This document shows, piece after piece, positions 30,397 to 40,969 of a stretch of 64,000 nt of DNA. Under the pieces are notes generated by a model. It was not told the DNA's origin, did no database searches, and was given only the letters and a program-made list of their open reading frames with translations. Source of the DNA: Bradyrhizobium paxllaeri (lineage in GTDB: Bacteria; Pseudomonadota; Alphaproteobacteria; Rhizobiales; Xanthobacteraceae). Numbering within the stretch: position 1 is the stretch's first letter; every line of letters starts with the position of its first letter. The stretch lies in assembly GCF_001693515.2 (NCBI RefSeq), contig NZ_CP042968.1, forward strand, positions 8,092,501-8,156,500. Reading direction: 5' to 3'. The position numbers and the translations under genes were made by a program.

Positions 30397-33354
30397 CTAG
30401 TTCAGCGCCTCGTCCAGCATCGCCTTGAGCTGTGCCTGGTGCTTCGACATCAGACCGGTGGCGGTTGCCGCCGACGCCGCACGGCCGGCGTAACGCGGAC
30501 GGCGGTTCGGCGCATGGATCTGGTTCAGCACCCATTCGAGATAGGGCTCGATGAAGTGCCACGCACCCATGTTGCGCGGCTCTTCCTGGCACCACACGAC
30601 TTCAGCGTTCTTGAAGCGTACGAGTTCCTGTACCAGCGCCTTCAGCGGCACCGGATAGAGCTGCTCGACGCGCAGGATGTAGATGTCGTCGATGCCGCGC
30701 TTCTCGCGCTCCTCGTAGAGATCGTAATAGACCTTGCCCGAGCACAGCACGACGCGGCGGATCTTGTCATCAGGCGCCAGCTTGATCTTCTCGTCGGGCA
30801 GCATCTGCGCGTCATCGTACAGGATGCGGTGGAACGTCGTGTCCTTGCCGAGCTCGTCGAGCCGCGAAATCGCGCGCTTGTGGCGCAGCAGCGACTTCGG
30901 CGTCATCATGATCAAGGGCTTGCGGATCTCGCGATGGAGCTGCCGCCGCAGCACGTGGAAGTAATTCGCCGGCGTGGTCGGGTACACCACCTGCATGTTG
31001 TCTTCGGCGCACATCTGCAGGAAGCGCTCGAGCCGCGCCGAGGAGTGTTCCGGCCCCTGCCCTTCGTAGCCATGCGGCAGCAGGCAGACGAGGCCGGACA
31101 TGCGCAGCCATTTGCGTTCGCCCGACGAAATGAACTGGTCGAACACCACCTGGGCGCCGTTGGCGAAGTCGCCGAACTGCGCTTCCCACATCGCCAGCGC
31201 GTTCGGTTCGGCCAGCGAATAGCCATACTCGAAACCGAGCACCGCCTCTTCCGACAATAGCGAGTTGATGACCTCGTAGTGTCCCTGGTCGTGGCCGAGA
31301 TGGTTGAACGGCGTGTAGCGGCTCTCGTCTTCCTGGTCGATCAGGACCGAATGGCGCTGCGAGAAGGTGCCGCGCTCACTGTCCTGTCCCGACAGGCGGA
31401 CGTGATGGCCTTCCTGCATCAGCGTGCAGAACGCCAGCGCCTCGCCGGTCGCCCAGTCGATGCCGACGCCATTGTCGATCGCCTTGGCGCGGTTTTCCAG
31501 GAAACGCTGGATGGTGCGGTGAACCCGGAAACCATCGGGCACCTTGGTGATCTTGCGGCCGATATCCTTGAGGATGCCGATATCGACGCCGGTGACGCCG
31601 CGCCGCGCGTCCTCTTCCTGGTCGGCGACCTTGAAGCCGGCCCATTTGCCGTCGAGCCAGTCCGCCTTGTTGGGCTTGTAGCCGGAGCCTGCCTCGAGCT
31701 CGGCGTCGAGCCGCGTGCGCCAGTCGGCCTTGGCCTTTTCGACCTCGCCCTCGGTCAGCACGCCGTCGGCGACCAGGCGCTTGGCATAGATCGAGAGCGT
31801 GGACGGATGCGAACCGATCCGCTTGTACATCACTGGCTGGGTAAAGCCCGGCTCGTCGCCCTCGTTGTGGCCAAATCTGCGGTAGCAGAACATGTCGATG
31901 ACGACGGGCTTGTGGAACTTCTGCCGGAACTCGATCGCAACCTTGGCGGCGAACACCACGGCTTCCGGATCGTCGCCATTCACGTGGAAGATCGGCGCGT
32001 CGATCATCTTCGCGACGTCGGACGGATAGGGCGAGGAGCGCGAATAGCGTGGATAGGTGGTGAAGCCGATCTGGTTGTTGACGATGAAATGCAGCGAGCC
32101 GCCGGTGCGATAACCCTTCAGATCGGAGAGACCGAAGCATTCCGCCACCACGCCTTGTCCCGCAAACGCCGCGTCGCCGTGCAGCAGCAGCGGCAGCACC
32201 GAGATGCGCATGTCGGGCGGATCGCCATGCTGGTCCTGCTTGGCGCGCACCTTGCCGAGCACGACGGGATCGACGATTTCCAGATGCGACGGGTTGGCGG
32301 TCAGCGACAGATGGATCTTGTTGCCGTCGAACTCGCGGTCGGACGACGCGCCGAGGTGATACTTGACGTCGCCGGAGCCTTCGACGTCCTCGGGGTTGGC
32401 GGAGCCGCCCTTGAACTCGTGGAACAGCGCGCGGTGCGACTTGCCCATCACCTGGGTCAGCACGTTAAGGCGGCCGCGATGCGGCATGCCGAGCACGATC
32501 TCCTTCACGCCGAGATTGCCGCCGCGCTTGATGATCTGCTCCAGCGCCGGGATCAGCGACTCGGCGCCGTCAAGGCCGAAGCGCTTGGTGCCGGTGAATT
32601 TGACGTCACAGAATTTCTCGAAGCCCTCGGCCTCGATCAGCTTGTTGAGGATGGCGCGGCGGCCTTCCGGGGTGAAGCTGATTTCCTTGTCCGGCCCCTC
32701 GATGCGCTCCTGGATCCAGGCCTTCTGCGCCGCGTTGGAGATGTGCATGAACTCGACGCCGAGCGTCTGGCAATAGGTCCGCTCGCAGATCGCGACGATC
32801 TCGCGAAGGTTGCCGTATTCGAGGCCGAGCACGTGGTCGAGGAAGATCTTGCGGTCGAAATCGGCCTCGGTGAAGCCGTAGGTGCGCGGATCGAGCTCTT
32901 CGCGATCACGCGGCGCCTCGATGCCGAGCGGGTCGAGCTTGGCGTGGAAGTGACCGCGCATGCGGTAGGCGCGGATCAGCATCAGGGCGCGGACGGAATC
33001 GCGTGTCGCCTGGTTGACCTCGGCAGGGGACAATTCAGCGCCCTTGGCCTGCGCCTTGGCGGCCAGCTTGGCGCCGACGGCCTTCTCGACGGTGATCCAG
33101 TTGCCGTCCAGCGCCGAGGTCAGTTCGTCCTGCGGTGTGAGCGGCCAGTTGTCGCGGCCCCAGGACGGGCCCTCTGCGTTCTTCTGGACGTCGGCCGGGG
33201 TGTCTTTCAGGCTCCTGAAGAATTCCTGCCATTCGCTGTCGACAGAGCCGGGGTCCTGCTCGTAGCGGGCATAGAGCTCGTCGATGTAGGTGGCGTTGGT
33301 GCCCTGCAAAAAGGAAGAGAGGGCAAATGCTGCGTTCGCGTCCTGGCGAGACAT
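30397..33354 (-). CDS. sucA: 2-oxoglutarate dehydrogenase E1 component
   Basis: E1 decarboxylates 2-oxoglutarate with thiamine diphosphate and loads the lipoyl arm of E2. The 985 residues begin with the E2-binding helix (SSFLQGTNATYIDELYARYE). They then carry the thiamine-binding region (GGSLHFIVNNQIGFTTYP; GDDPEAVVFAAKVAIEFR), the GHNEGDEP segment, and the C-terminal transketolase-like domains (LPHGYEGQGPEHSSARLERF). Length matches rhizobial SucA. It lies 134 bases after sucD and before sucB. Confidence 0.97.
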   Translation of the reverse strand: MSRQDANAAFALSSFLQGTNATYIDELYARYEQDPGSVDSEWQEFFRSLKDTPADVQKNAEGPSWGRDNWPLTPQDELTSALDGNWITVEKAVGAKLAAKAQAKGAELSPAEVNQATRDSVRALMLIRAYRMRGHFHAKLDPLGIEAPRDREELDPRTYGFTEADFDRKIFLDHVLGLEYGNLREIVAICERTYCQTLGVEFMHISNAAQKAWIQERIEGPDKEISFTPEGRRAILNKLIEAEGFEKFCDVKFTGTKRFGLDGAESLIPALEQIIKRGGNLGVKEIVLGMPHRGRLNVLTQVMGKSHRALFHEFKGGSANPEDVEGSGDVKYHLGASSDREFDGNKIHLSLTANPSHLEIVDPVVLGKVRAKQDQHGDPPDMRISVLPLLLHGDAAFAGQGVVAECFGLSDLKGYRTGGSLHFIVNNQIGFTTYPRYSRSSPYPSDVAKMIDAPIFHVNGDDPEAVVFAAKVAIEFRQKFHKPVVIDMFCYRRFGHNEGDEPGFTQPVMYKRIGSHPSTLSIYAKRLVADGVLTEGEVEKAKADWRTRLDAELEAGSGYKPNKADWLDGKWAGFKVADQEEDARRGVTGVDIGILKDIGRKITKVPDGFRVHRTIQRFLENRAKAIDNGVGIDWATGEALAFCTLMQEGHHVRLSGQDSERGTFSQRHSVLIDQEDESRYTPFNHLGHDQGHYEVINSLLSEEAVLGFEYGYSLAEPNALAMWEAQFGDFANGAQVVFDQFISSGERKWLRMSGLVCLLPHGYEGQGPEHSSARLERFLQMCAEDNMQVVYPTTPANYFHVLRRQLHREIRKPLIMMTPKSLLRHKRAISRLDELGKDTTFHRILYDDAQMLPDEKIKLAPDDKIRRVVLCSGKVYYDLYEEREKRGIDDIYILRVEQLYPVPLKALVQELVRFKNAEVVWCQEEPRNMGAWHFIEPYLEWVLNQIHAPNRRPRYAGRAASAATATGLMSKHQAQLKAMLDEALN

Positions 33355-33488
33355 GTTGGCGTCCTGGTAATTGTCGCTTTGCGCGTGGAAAACGGCGCTT
33401 TAGCCGGTCCGGAAGCCCGAACCAGCTCGGTAAGAAGCTTTACCCTATTTAGGCAGGATATTCCCGCCTAAAAGAACCAAGGACTGAA

Positions 33489-34373
33489 TTAAGATTTCAA
33501 TTTTTCGGCAAGGGTATGTCCGAGCCGCGCCGGCGACGGGGACACCGTAATTCCGGCGGCTTCCATCGCCGCCGTCTTCGATCCGGCGTCGCCCTTGCCG
33601 CCGGAGATGATGGCGCCGGCATGACCCATGCGGCGGCCGGGAGGCGCGGTGACGCCGGCGATGAAACCGACCATCGGCTTCTTCCGGCCGCGCTTGGCCT
33701 CGTCCTTGATGAACTGGGCCGCGTCTTCCTCGGCGGAGCCGCCGATTTCACCTATCATGATGATCGAGGTGGTCTTCTCGTCCTTGAGGAACATCTCCAG
33801 CACGTCGATGAATTCGGTGCCCTTGACCGGGTCGCCGCCGATGCCGACCGCGGTGGTCTGGCCGAGGCCCTCCTGGGTGGTCTGGAACACGGCTTCATAG
33901 GTCAACGTGCCCGAGCGCGAAACGATCCCGACGCTGCCCGGCTTGAAGATGTTGGCCGGCATGATGCCGATCTTGCACTCGCCCGCGGTCATCACGCCCG
34001 GGCAGTTCGGCCCGATCAGGCGCGATTTCGATCCACTCAACGACCTTTTGACGCGCACCATGTCGAGCACCGGAATGCCCTCGGTGATGCAGACGATCAG
34101 CGGAATTTCGGCGTCGATCGCTTCGCAGATCGCATCCGCCGCGCCCGGCGGGGGAACGTAGATCACGCTCGCGTCCGCGCCGGTCTTCTCGCGCGCCTCG
34201 CGCACGGTGTCGAAGACAGGCAAATTGAGATGCTTGGAGCCGCCTTTACCCGGCGAGGTACCGCCCACCATCCTGGTGCCGTAAGCGATCGCGGCTTCCG
34301 AATGGAACGTGCCGTTCTTGCCCGTGAAACCCTGGCAGATGACTTTGGTATTCTTGTCGATCAGAACGGACAT
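33489..34373 (-). CDS. sucD: Succinyl-CoA synthetase subunit alpha
   Basis: The alpha subunit binds CoA and carries the phosphohistidine during substrate-level phosphorylation of ADP or GDP. The 294 residues start [20 protein letters not shown], and include [36 protein letters not shown], and the active-site His in [16 protein letters not shown]. It lies downstream of sucC but is separated from it by a 158-residue DUF1579 gene, which is an unusual break. Confidence 0.97.
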   Translation of the reverse strand: MSVLIDKNTKVICQGFTGKNGTFHSEAAIAYGTRMVGGTSPGKGGSKHLNLPVFDTVREAREKTGADASVIYVPPPGAADAICEAIDAEIPLIVCITEGIPVLDMVRVKRSLSGSKSRLIGPNCPGVMTAGECKIGIMPANIFKPGSVGIVSRSGTLTYEAVFQTTQEGLGQTTAVGIGGDPVKGTEFIDVLEMFLKDEKTTSIIMIGEIGGSAEEDAAQFIKDEAKRGRKKPMVGFIAGVTAPPGRRMGHAGAIISGGKGDAGSKTAAMEAAGITVSPSPARLGHTLAEKLKS

Positions 34374-34412
34374 GATTGAGCACGCTTTCGTGGGTGACCG
34401 GGAACGATGGGT

Positions 34413-34889
34413 TTAGTGGATGCGCCGGTAGACGCCGGTGAGCACGTCGGCCCATCCCTCGGCATCCGGTGAGAACTGAACTTTCATGGTGTAGCTGTTG
34501 TCGTCGACGACTTCGTAGACATGGCGCGCATTGCCGCGCAGCGAGCCACGCACCAGGGTCAGCTTGTTGCCGACCCAGGCGCCGGAGGCCGGCGCCGGCG
34601 AATAGTAGCCGAGTGAATCGTGCCAGAACAATTTGTAGGTCCGGTCGTCGCGGTCGTAGGTGAACACGCCGTGGGTGGCGAAGGATTCCTTGCCGTCCCG
34701 CATCTGGCGGGTGTCCTGGATCAAATAGAAGCCGTTGAGACCGATGCGCGCGACGACATGGGAGGTCGCCGGACCGCCCGCGGTCCAGCGCGACGGATAG
34801 ACCATTTCCTCGCCGGCCCATTCGCCCGCGAGTGCCGCGAGCTTCTGATGCTCCGGAAGCGGTGTCGGTGCGGCGAGATGGTCAGCCAT
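34413..34889 (-). CDS. DUF1579 family protein between sucC and sucD
   Basis: The 158-residue protein has no signal peptide. HQKLAALAGEWAGEEMVYPS at the start and repeated beta-strand pairs (GLNGFYLIQDTRQMRDGKES, THGVFTYDRDDRTYKLFWHD, YTMKVQFSPDAEGWADVLTG) match the DUF1579 lipocalin-like barrel. A small hydrophobic ligand is possible but not shown. The start lies two bases after the sucC stop and the stop 39 bases before sucD, so it is almost surely translated from the sucCD message. Confidence 0.85.
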   Translation of the reverse strand: MADHLAAPTPLPEHQKLAALAGEWAGEEMVYPSRWTAGGPATSHVVARIGLNGFYLIQDTRQMRDGKESFATHGVFTYDRDDRTYKLFWHDSLGYYSPAPASGAWVGNKLTLVRGSLRGNARHVYEVVDDNSYTMKVQFSPDAEGWADVLTGVYRRIH

Positions 34890-34891
34890 CG

Positions 34892-36088
34892 CTAGCCTCC
34901 CTTGACGGCTTTCACGATCTTCTGTGCGGCATCGTCGAGATTGTCGGCCGACACCACGTTGAGGCCGGACTGGCTGATGATCTTCTTGCCGGCTTCGACA
35001 TTGGTGCCTTCAAGCCGTACCACCAGCGGCACCTGCAGGCCGACCTGCTTCACCGCGGCGACCACGCCCTCGGCGATGATATCGCATTTCATGATGCCGC
35101 CGAAGATGTTGACCAGAATGCCCTTCACGTTCGGATCGGCGGTGATGATCTTGAAGGCCGCCGCCACCTTTTCCACGCTGGCGCCGCCGCCGACGTCGAG
35201 GAAGTTGGCGGGCTCCATGCCATAGAGCTTGATGATGTCCATGGTCGCCATGGCAAGGCCGGCGCCGTTGACCATGCAGCCGATGGTGCCGTCGAGGGCG
35301 ACGTAATTGAGATCGTATTTCGACGCCTCGATTTCCTTGGCGTCCTCCTCGGTCTCGTCGCGCAGCGCGGCGACTTCGGGATGGCGGTACATCGCGTTGT
35401 CGTCGAACGAGACTTTCGCGTCGAGCACGCGCAGCTGACCCTGCTTGGTGACGACGAGCGGATTGATTTCCAGCATCGCCATGTCCTTGGCGGTGAAGGC
35501 GCTGTAGAGCTGCGCCACCAGTTTCTCGGCCTGCTTGGCGAGATCGCCGGAGAGGTTGAGCGCCTTCGCCACCGTGCGGCCGTGATGGCCCATGATGCCG
35601 GTGGCCGGATCGACCGAGAAGGTCACGATCTTTTCCGGGTTGTTGTGCGCGACTTCCTCGATGTTGACGCCGCCCTCGGTCGAAACCACGAACGACACTT
35701 TGGAAGATTCGCGATCGACCAGGATCGAGAGATAGAACTCCTTGTCGATGTCGGAGCCTTCCTCGATGTAGAGGCGGTTGAGCTGCTTGCCCTGCGCGCC
35801 GGTCTGGATCGTGACGAGCGTCGCGCCCAGCATCTGCTTGGCGAATTCGTTGACCTCGGCGACCGACTTGGCGATGCGGACGCCGCCCTTGTCGCCGGCG
35901 GAAGCTTCCTTGAACTTGCCCTTGCCGCGGCCGCCGGCATGGATCTGGCTCTTCACCACCCAGATCGGGCCGGGGAGCTGCTTGGCGGCGGCTTCAGAAT
36001 CCGAGGCCTTCAACACAGCCACGCCGCGCGAAATCGGCACGCCGAATTCATGCAGCAGAGCCTTGGCCTGGTATTCGTGGATATTCAT
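34892..36088 (-). CDS. sucC: Succinyl-CoA synthetase subunit beta
   Basis: The beta subunit has the ATP-grasp fold and gives nucleotide specificity. The 398 residues start [20 protein letters not shown] and include [19 protein letters not shown], the Mg-binding [13 protein letters not shown], and the C-terminal ligase domain ([36 protein letters not shown]). It converts succinyl-CoA to succinate in the TCA cycle and sits 135 bases after mdh, with a probable terminator between. Confidence 0.97.
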   Translation of the reverse strand: MNIHEYQAKALLHEFGVPISRGVAVLKASDSEAAAKQLPGPIWVVKSQIHAGGRGKGKFKEASAGDKGGVRIAKSVAEVNEFAKQMLGATLVTIQTGAQGKQLNRLYIEEGSDIDKEFYLSILVDRESSKVSFVVSTEGGVNIEEVAHNNPEKIVTFSVDPATGIMGHHGRTVAKALNLSGDLAKQAEKLVAQLYSAFTAKDMAMLEINPLVVTKQGQLRVLDAKVSFDDNAMYRHPEVAALRDETEEDAKEIEASKYDLNYVALDGTIGCMVNGAGLAMATMDIIKLYGMEPANFLDVGGGASVEKVAAAFKIITADPNVKGILVNIFGGIMKCDIIAEGVVAAVKQVGLQVPLVVRLEGTNVEAGKKIISQSGLNVVSADNLDDAAQKIVKAVKGG

Positions 36089-36181
36089 CTTGGACGCTCC
36101 CCAAAACCCTTAAGCGGCGAGTTCTACAGTTCACCGGCATTGGTAGTTGGCATACCATATACCAAAAGAACTGCAACCCTG

Positions 36182-36214
36182 AAAACGCTTTCGCCCCCGT
36201 GAGGGAGCGAAAGC
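36182..36214 (-). terminator. Probable intrinsic terminator or attenuating hairpin after mdh
   Basis: On the minus strand GCTTTCGCTCCC pairs with GGGGGCGAAAGC (one mismatch) around TCAC-like loop bases and is followed by GTTTTC. It lies ten bases after the mdh stop and may partly separate mdh from the suc genes. Confidence 0.65.
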
Positions 36215-36223
36215 TGAGAAAAA

Positions 36224-37207
<984 letters not shown>

Positions 37208-37337
37208 CTAAGACGAAGAGTGAGGGGGTGGACGAGGAAGTTGGGTGGCTTGCTATCCCTTTCGATTGACCGGTTCAAGACGGGGCACGCCCAATTCTAA
37301 GGCCCTGCCTTGAATTCGGTCAGGTATGCCAGCGATC

Positions 37338-37430
37338 GTCATTCCGGGGCGCGCGACAGCGCGAACCCGGAATCCAGAAGTTGTGGCGCGAGATTCCGGG
37401 TTCGATGCTGCGCATCGCCCCGGAATGACG
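37338..37430. repeat. Palindromic intergenic repeat (CGTCATTCCGGGGC family), copy 2
   Basis: CGTCATTCCGGGGCGCGCGA opens the element and GCATCGCCCCGGAATGACG closes it, with AACCCGGAATC and GATTCCGGGTT inverted inside. The ends are a perfect 14-base inverted match. It lies between zapE and mdh. Confidence 0.85.
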
Positions 37431-37432
37431 GA

Positions 37433-38617
37433 TCAAGTCTCCACCAACCCCGTGCTCGATCCGCTGGCCGCGGAGTCCTTCCGCCCGTGGGGAAGCGCCA
37501 GATAGGACTCAGAACTCATCTCGATCAGCCGCGAGGCGGTTCGTTTGAACTCCATGGCCTCAATGCCTTCGGTCGCCAAGTACAGCGACACCGGATCGGC
37601 TTCGGCCGAGGCCATCAGCTTCACGGCATTGTCATAGAGCGTGTCGATCAGCGAGATGAAACGCTTGGCGGCGTTGCGCTCGGCGTAATCCATCACCGGA
37701 ATGCGGTCGATCAGGATGGTGTGATAATCATGCGCCAGCCGCAGGTAATCCGATGCGGCGAGTGGCTTTTCGCAGATGTCGGCAAAGGAAAACCGCGCGA
37801 CGCCATGCGCCGAACAGGGCACGCGCAGCACGCGGCCCTTGATCGCGATATCGCGCGGCTTGCAGGGCGCATTACCCGTCATCTTGCGCCAGGCGCGGTC
37901 GAGCGCGGCGCCGGCTTCATCATCCGGCGGCACCAGCCACATTTTCACGCCGGCGAGTTTTTCCAGGCGGAAATCGGTGCGCGCATCGAGCCGCAGCACG
38001 TCCATGCGATCCGAGATCTGGGTGATGAAGGGCAGGAACAGCGCGCGGTTGAGACCGCCCTTGTAGAGGTCTTCGGGCGCGACGTTCGAGGTCGCTACCA
38101 CCACCGTGCCGAGCTCGAACAGTTTTGAGAACAGCCGCCCGAGGATCATGGCGTCGGCAATGTCGGTGACGTGAAATTCGTCGAAACACAGCAGCCACGC
38201 CTCGTCGAAGATGGCGTTGGCCGTCAGCTCGATCACGTCGCTATCTTCGATTTCACCGCGCGCGATGTTCTGGCGATAGGCGTAGATCTTCTCATGCGCT
38301 TCCGCCATGAATTCGTGGAAATGGGCGCGGCGCTTGTGCTGGACCGGCGAGTGCTGAAAGAACAGATCCATCAGCATGGTCTTGCCGCGGCCGACCTCGC
38401 CGTGAACGTAAAGCCCGCGCGGCGGCGCTTCGCTCTTGTCGCCGAAGAGACGGCCAAGCAGGCTGAGCTTCTTCGCCGGCTTGTAGCTCGACAACCGCTC
38501 TTCAAGCGCGGCGAACGCCTCCGCGGCTTCCGCCTGCGCGGGATCGGCCTCGATCGCGCCGGAGGAAACCAGCGCCTGATACTGTGCGTGGAACGAGGTG
38601 GGGTCAGTCGACAGCAT
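37433..38617 (-). CDS. zapE: Cell division protein ZapE (AFG1-like ATPase)
   Basis: ZapE is an AAA+-like ATPase that affects Z-ring dynamics under stress; its mitochondrial relative AFG1 handles respiratory-chain proteins. The 394-residue protein has Walker A in VHGEVGRGKTMLMDLFFQ, Walker B in WLLCFDEFHVTDIADAMI, and sensor ATSNVAPEDLYKGGLNR. ATG 38617 starts the conserved part (MLSTDPTSFHAQYQAL); the 29 residues upstream in frame come from repeat-flanking sequence. Its position next to mdh is common in rhizobia. Confidence 0.93.
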   Translation of the reverse strand: MLSTDPTSFHAQYQALVSSGAIEADPAQAEAAEAFAALEERLSSYKPAKKLSLLGRLFGDKSEAPPRGLYVHGEVGRGKTMLMDLFFQHSPVQHKRRAHFHEFMAEAHEKIYAYRQNIARGEIEDSDVIELTANAIFDEAWLLCFDEFHVTDIADAMILGRLFSKLFELGTVVVATSNVAPEDLYKGGLNRALFLPFITQISDRMDVLRLDARTDFRLEKLAGVKMWLVPPDDEAGAALDRAWRKMTGNAPCKPRDIAIKGRVLRVPCSAHGVARFSFADICEKPLAASDYLRLAHDYHTILIDRIPVMDYAERNAAKRFISLIDTLYDNAVKLMASAEADPVSLYLATEGIEAMEFKRTASRLIEMSSESYLALPHGRKDSAASGSSTGLVET

Positions 38618-38696
38618 GGCCCCTTTCGGCCTCAAGCGAGCGGAAATTGCAAGCCGAGAATTGGTGCTGGGGGTATGCAAACGAAACCATTCCTGG

Positions 38697-38813
38697 ATCG
38701 TCATACCCCGCGAAGGCGAAGGCGGGGTACCCAGTACGCCGCGGCTTTTCGGTTCTATCGCAGACGCCTCTGGAATACTGGATCATCCGCGTTCGCGGAT
38801 GATGACAGCGGAG
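38697..38813. repeat. Palindromic intergenic repeat (CGTCATACCCCGCGAAGGCG type)
   Basis: GTCATACCCCGCGAAGGCGA with GGCGGGGTA forms one hairpin; CCAGTA and TACTGGATCATCCGCGTTCG with CGGATGATGAC form the inverted partner. It lies between zapE and the thpR-like gene. Confidence 0.7.
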
Positions 38814-38835
38814 AAGCGGCGAGAGCCCTGCCCGC

Positions 38836-39372
38836 TCACGCACTCAGCGCGTAGGAATCCTCGACCACATAGGGCCCGCCGCCGGTGGACGCACGCGACG
38901 AGAACAGCACGAAGCGTGAGGCCATGAACGTCCGGCTCGGGAAATAGCCGCGCACCGAGAGATAATCGGCGACGTCCCGGCTCGACGCATCATGCAGCCG
39001 CGCCAGCGTCACATGTGGGGTGAACTTGCGCCCTTCGGGATCGAGACCGATCCGCTGCATCAGCCGTTCGAGCTCGGCCTGCAGCTCGATCAGCGGCCGG
39101 CTCGGCTCCACGGAGGCAACCACGGCGCGCGGCTTCTTGCCGCCAAAGCTCTGCAGGCCCTGTACCTTGACCTCGAACGGCTTGCGGTTGACCCGAAACA
39201 GCATCGAGGCGATTTCATTCGCCGACATGCCGTCGATGTCGCCGATGAAGCGCAACGTAACGTGGTAATTTTCGGGATCGATCCAGCGTGCGCCGGGAAG
39301 GCCACCACGCAAATTGGAAAGGCTCTGGCCGATCTCGGCCGGAATTTCCAGTCCAGCAAACAAACGCGGCAT
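38836..39372 (-). CDS. thpR: RNA 2',3'-cyclic phosphodiesterase
   Basis: This 178-residue member of the 2H phosphoesterase family (formerly LigT) opens 2',3'-cyclic RNA ends. Both HxT motifs are present: YHVTLRFIGD near residue 41 and FTPHVTLARLHD near residue 126. MPRLFAGLEIPAEIG at the start is typical. The physiological substrate is not settled for any bacterium. It is convergent with nothing nearby and has about 180 bases of free sequence upstream. Confidence 0.9.
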   Translation of the reverse strand: MPRLFAGLEIPAEIGQSLSNLRGGLPGARWIDPENYHVTLRFIGDIDGMSANEIASMLFRVNRKPFEVKVQGLQSFGGKKPRAVVASVEPSRPLIELQAELERLMQRIGLDPEGRKFTPHVTLARLHDASSRDVADYLSVRGYFPSRTFMASRFVLFSSRASTGGGPYVVEDSYALSA

Positions 39373-39552
39373 CGCATGACTCCCGATGCTTGGGCATGAC
39401 CTTGAAAAGGACCATGTCCTGTAACAGCGCCCGGTGACGAATCACCGATAGTTATTTTCTACCCGACTTATGTGACTCTGCGAAGCACGTGGGCCGCGCA
39501 CACCGCAATGCTACGGGAAAACCTTTGGGTAACCTTATCTGTGCTCCTTTTT

Positions 39553-40206
39553 TCAACTCCGCTGCCCGGAGATCGTGCCGAGAAATGCTTCCACGGTAGG
39601 CAGAATATTCTTCACGATGACATCGACGCCCTCGGCGGTCGGGTGGATGCCGTCGGCCTGGTTGAGCTTGGCGTCGGCGGCAACGCCCTCCAGGAAAAAT
39701 GGGTAGAGCGGTACGCCGAACGATTTCGCAAGCTCCGGATAGATGACGTTGAAGCGCGCCGCATAGTCGCTGCCGTAATTGGGCGGCGCCACCATTCCGC
39801 ACAAGAGAACGGCGATCTTGCGCGCCTTCAGCCGGGTCAGGATGTCGGTCAGGGCTTCGCGGGTGACGGCGGGATCGATCCCGCGAAGCGCGTCGTTGGC
39901 GCCGAGTTCGACGATCACCGCCTCGGTTCCCTCCGGGATCGACCAGTCCAGCCGGTCGCGGCCGCCGGAAGTCGTGTCGCCGGACACCCCGGCATTGGTC
40001 ATGTCGACCTTTATCCCTTTGTCAGCCAACGTTTTTTGTAGACGGGCCGGGAACGCCGCCGGCGCAGAAAGGCCAAGCCCGGCGCTCAGGGAATCGCCGA
40101 GAACGACCATTTTGACGGGTTTGGCGGGTGCCGTGACCGGGGTCTGGGCCCAGACCGGCCCGGCCGTCATCAAAGCCATAATCAACACGCGTATGTGCGC
40201 AAACAT
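39553..40206 (-). CDS. tesA: SGNH/GDSL-type arylesterase (TesA-like), periplasmic
   Basis: This is a lysophospholipase or arylesterase of the TesA type. From ATG 40206 it has 217 residues with a signal peptide (HIRVLIMALMTAGPVWAQ), block I Ser in VVLGDSLSAGLGL, block II Gly in NAGVSGDTTSGG, block III Asn in ELGANDALRGIDP, and the Asp/His pair in QADGIHPTAEGVD. Longer starts exist (ATG 40257, and 40341), but 40257 would make its start codon overlap the divergent ABC gene start. It is divergent from the ABC transporter pair, as in the tesA-ybbA-ybbP cluster. Confidence 0.88.
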   Translation of the reverse strand: MFAHIRVLIMALMTAGPVWAQTPVTAPAKPVKMVVLGDSLSAGLGLSAPAAFPARLQKTLADKGIKVDMTNAGVSGDTTSGGRDRLDWSIPEGTEAVIVELGANDALRGIDPAVTREALTDILTRLKARKIAVLLCGMVAPPNYGSDYAARFNVIYPELAKSFGVPLYPFFLEGVAADAKLNQADGIHPTAEGVDVIVKNILPTVEAFLGTISGQRS

Positions 40207-40255
40207 CCATTTCAAGCCCTCGACCCGAGCGGCGGAAGTGCCATATGACCGAGCC

Positions 40256-40969
40256 ATGGACAGTCTCATCGAACCCTCTTCGCTGACCGGCCTTGAGCCG
40301 GACACCATTTCCATTTCCAACGTCAACCTCTCGCTCGGCACCGGCGCCGCCCGCGTTCATATCCTGAAAGATATCAGCCTTCGTGTGGCATCGGGCGAGG
40401 CGATCGGCCTGATCGGACCTTCAGGCTCGGGCAAATCGACCTTGCTGATGGTGATGGCGGGGTTGGAACGTCCTGACAGCGGAGAGGTGGTGGTGAACGG
40501 TACACCGTTCAATGCCCTCGACGAGGATGCACTGGCCCGCTTCCGCGGCCGCCAGGTCGGCATCGTGTTCCAGTCGTTTCATCTGATCCCGACCATGACC
40601 GCGCTGGAAAACGTCGCGGTGCCGCTGGAACTCGCCGGCAATCCCGATGCGGCGGAGCGCGCGGCGAAGGAGCTCGCGTCCGTCGGCCTCGGCGAGCGCC
40701 TGCATCATTACCCAACGCAACTGTCCGGCGGCGAGCAGCAGCGCGTGGCGCTCGCCCGCGCGCTGGCGCCCGATCCCGCTATCCTCGTTGCCGACGAGCC
40801 GACCGGCAATCTCGATGAAGCCACCGGCAAGCAGATCGTCGACATGCTCTTCACCAAGCATGCCGAGCGCGGCATGACACTGGTGCTGGTGACGCATGAC
40901 AGCTCTCTGGCGCAGCGTTGCGACCGCGTGGTGCGGCTGCGCTCGGGCCGGATCGACAGCCACTCATGA
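40256..40969 (+). CDS. ABC transporter ATP-binding protein (YbbA-like)
   Basis: This 237-residue ATPase belongs to the LolD/MacB group. It has Walker A IGPSGSGKSTLL, Q-loop GIVFQSFHLIPTMTALENVA, signature QLSGGEQQRVALARAL, Walker B AILVADEPTGNLDEATG and the H-loop LVLVTHDSSLAQRC. The stop overlaps the permease start (ATGA), so both are made together. By context it is the partner of the following FtsX-like permease; E. coli YbbA-YbbP, next to tesA, is the matching set. Its substrate is not known. Confidence 0.93.
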   Translation: MDSLIEPSSLTGLEPDTISISNVNLSLGTGAARVHILKDISLRVASGEAIGLIGPSGSGKSTLLMVMAGLERPDSGEVVVNGTPFNALDEDALARFRGRQVGIVFQSFHLIPTMTALENVAVPLELAGNPDAAERAAKELASVGLGERLHHYPTQLSGGEQQRVALARALAPDPAILVADEPTGNLDEATGKQIVDMLFTKHAERGMTLVLVTHDSSLAQRCDRVVRLRSGRIDSHS

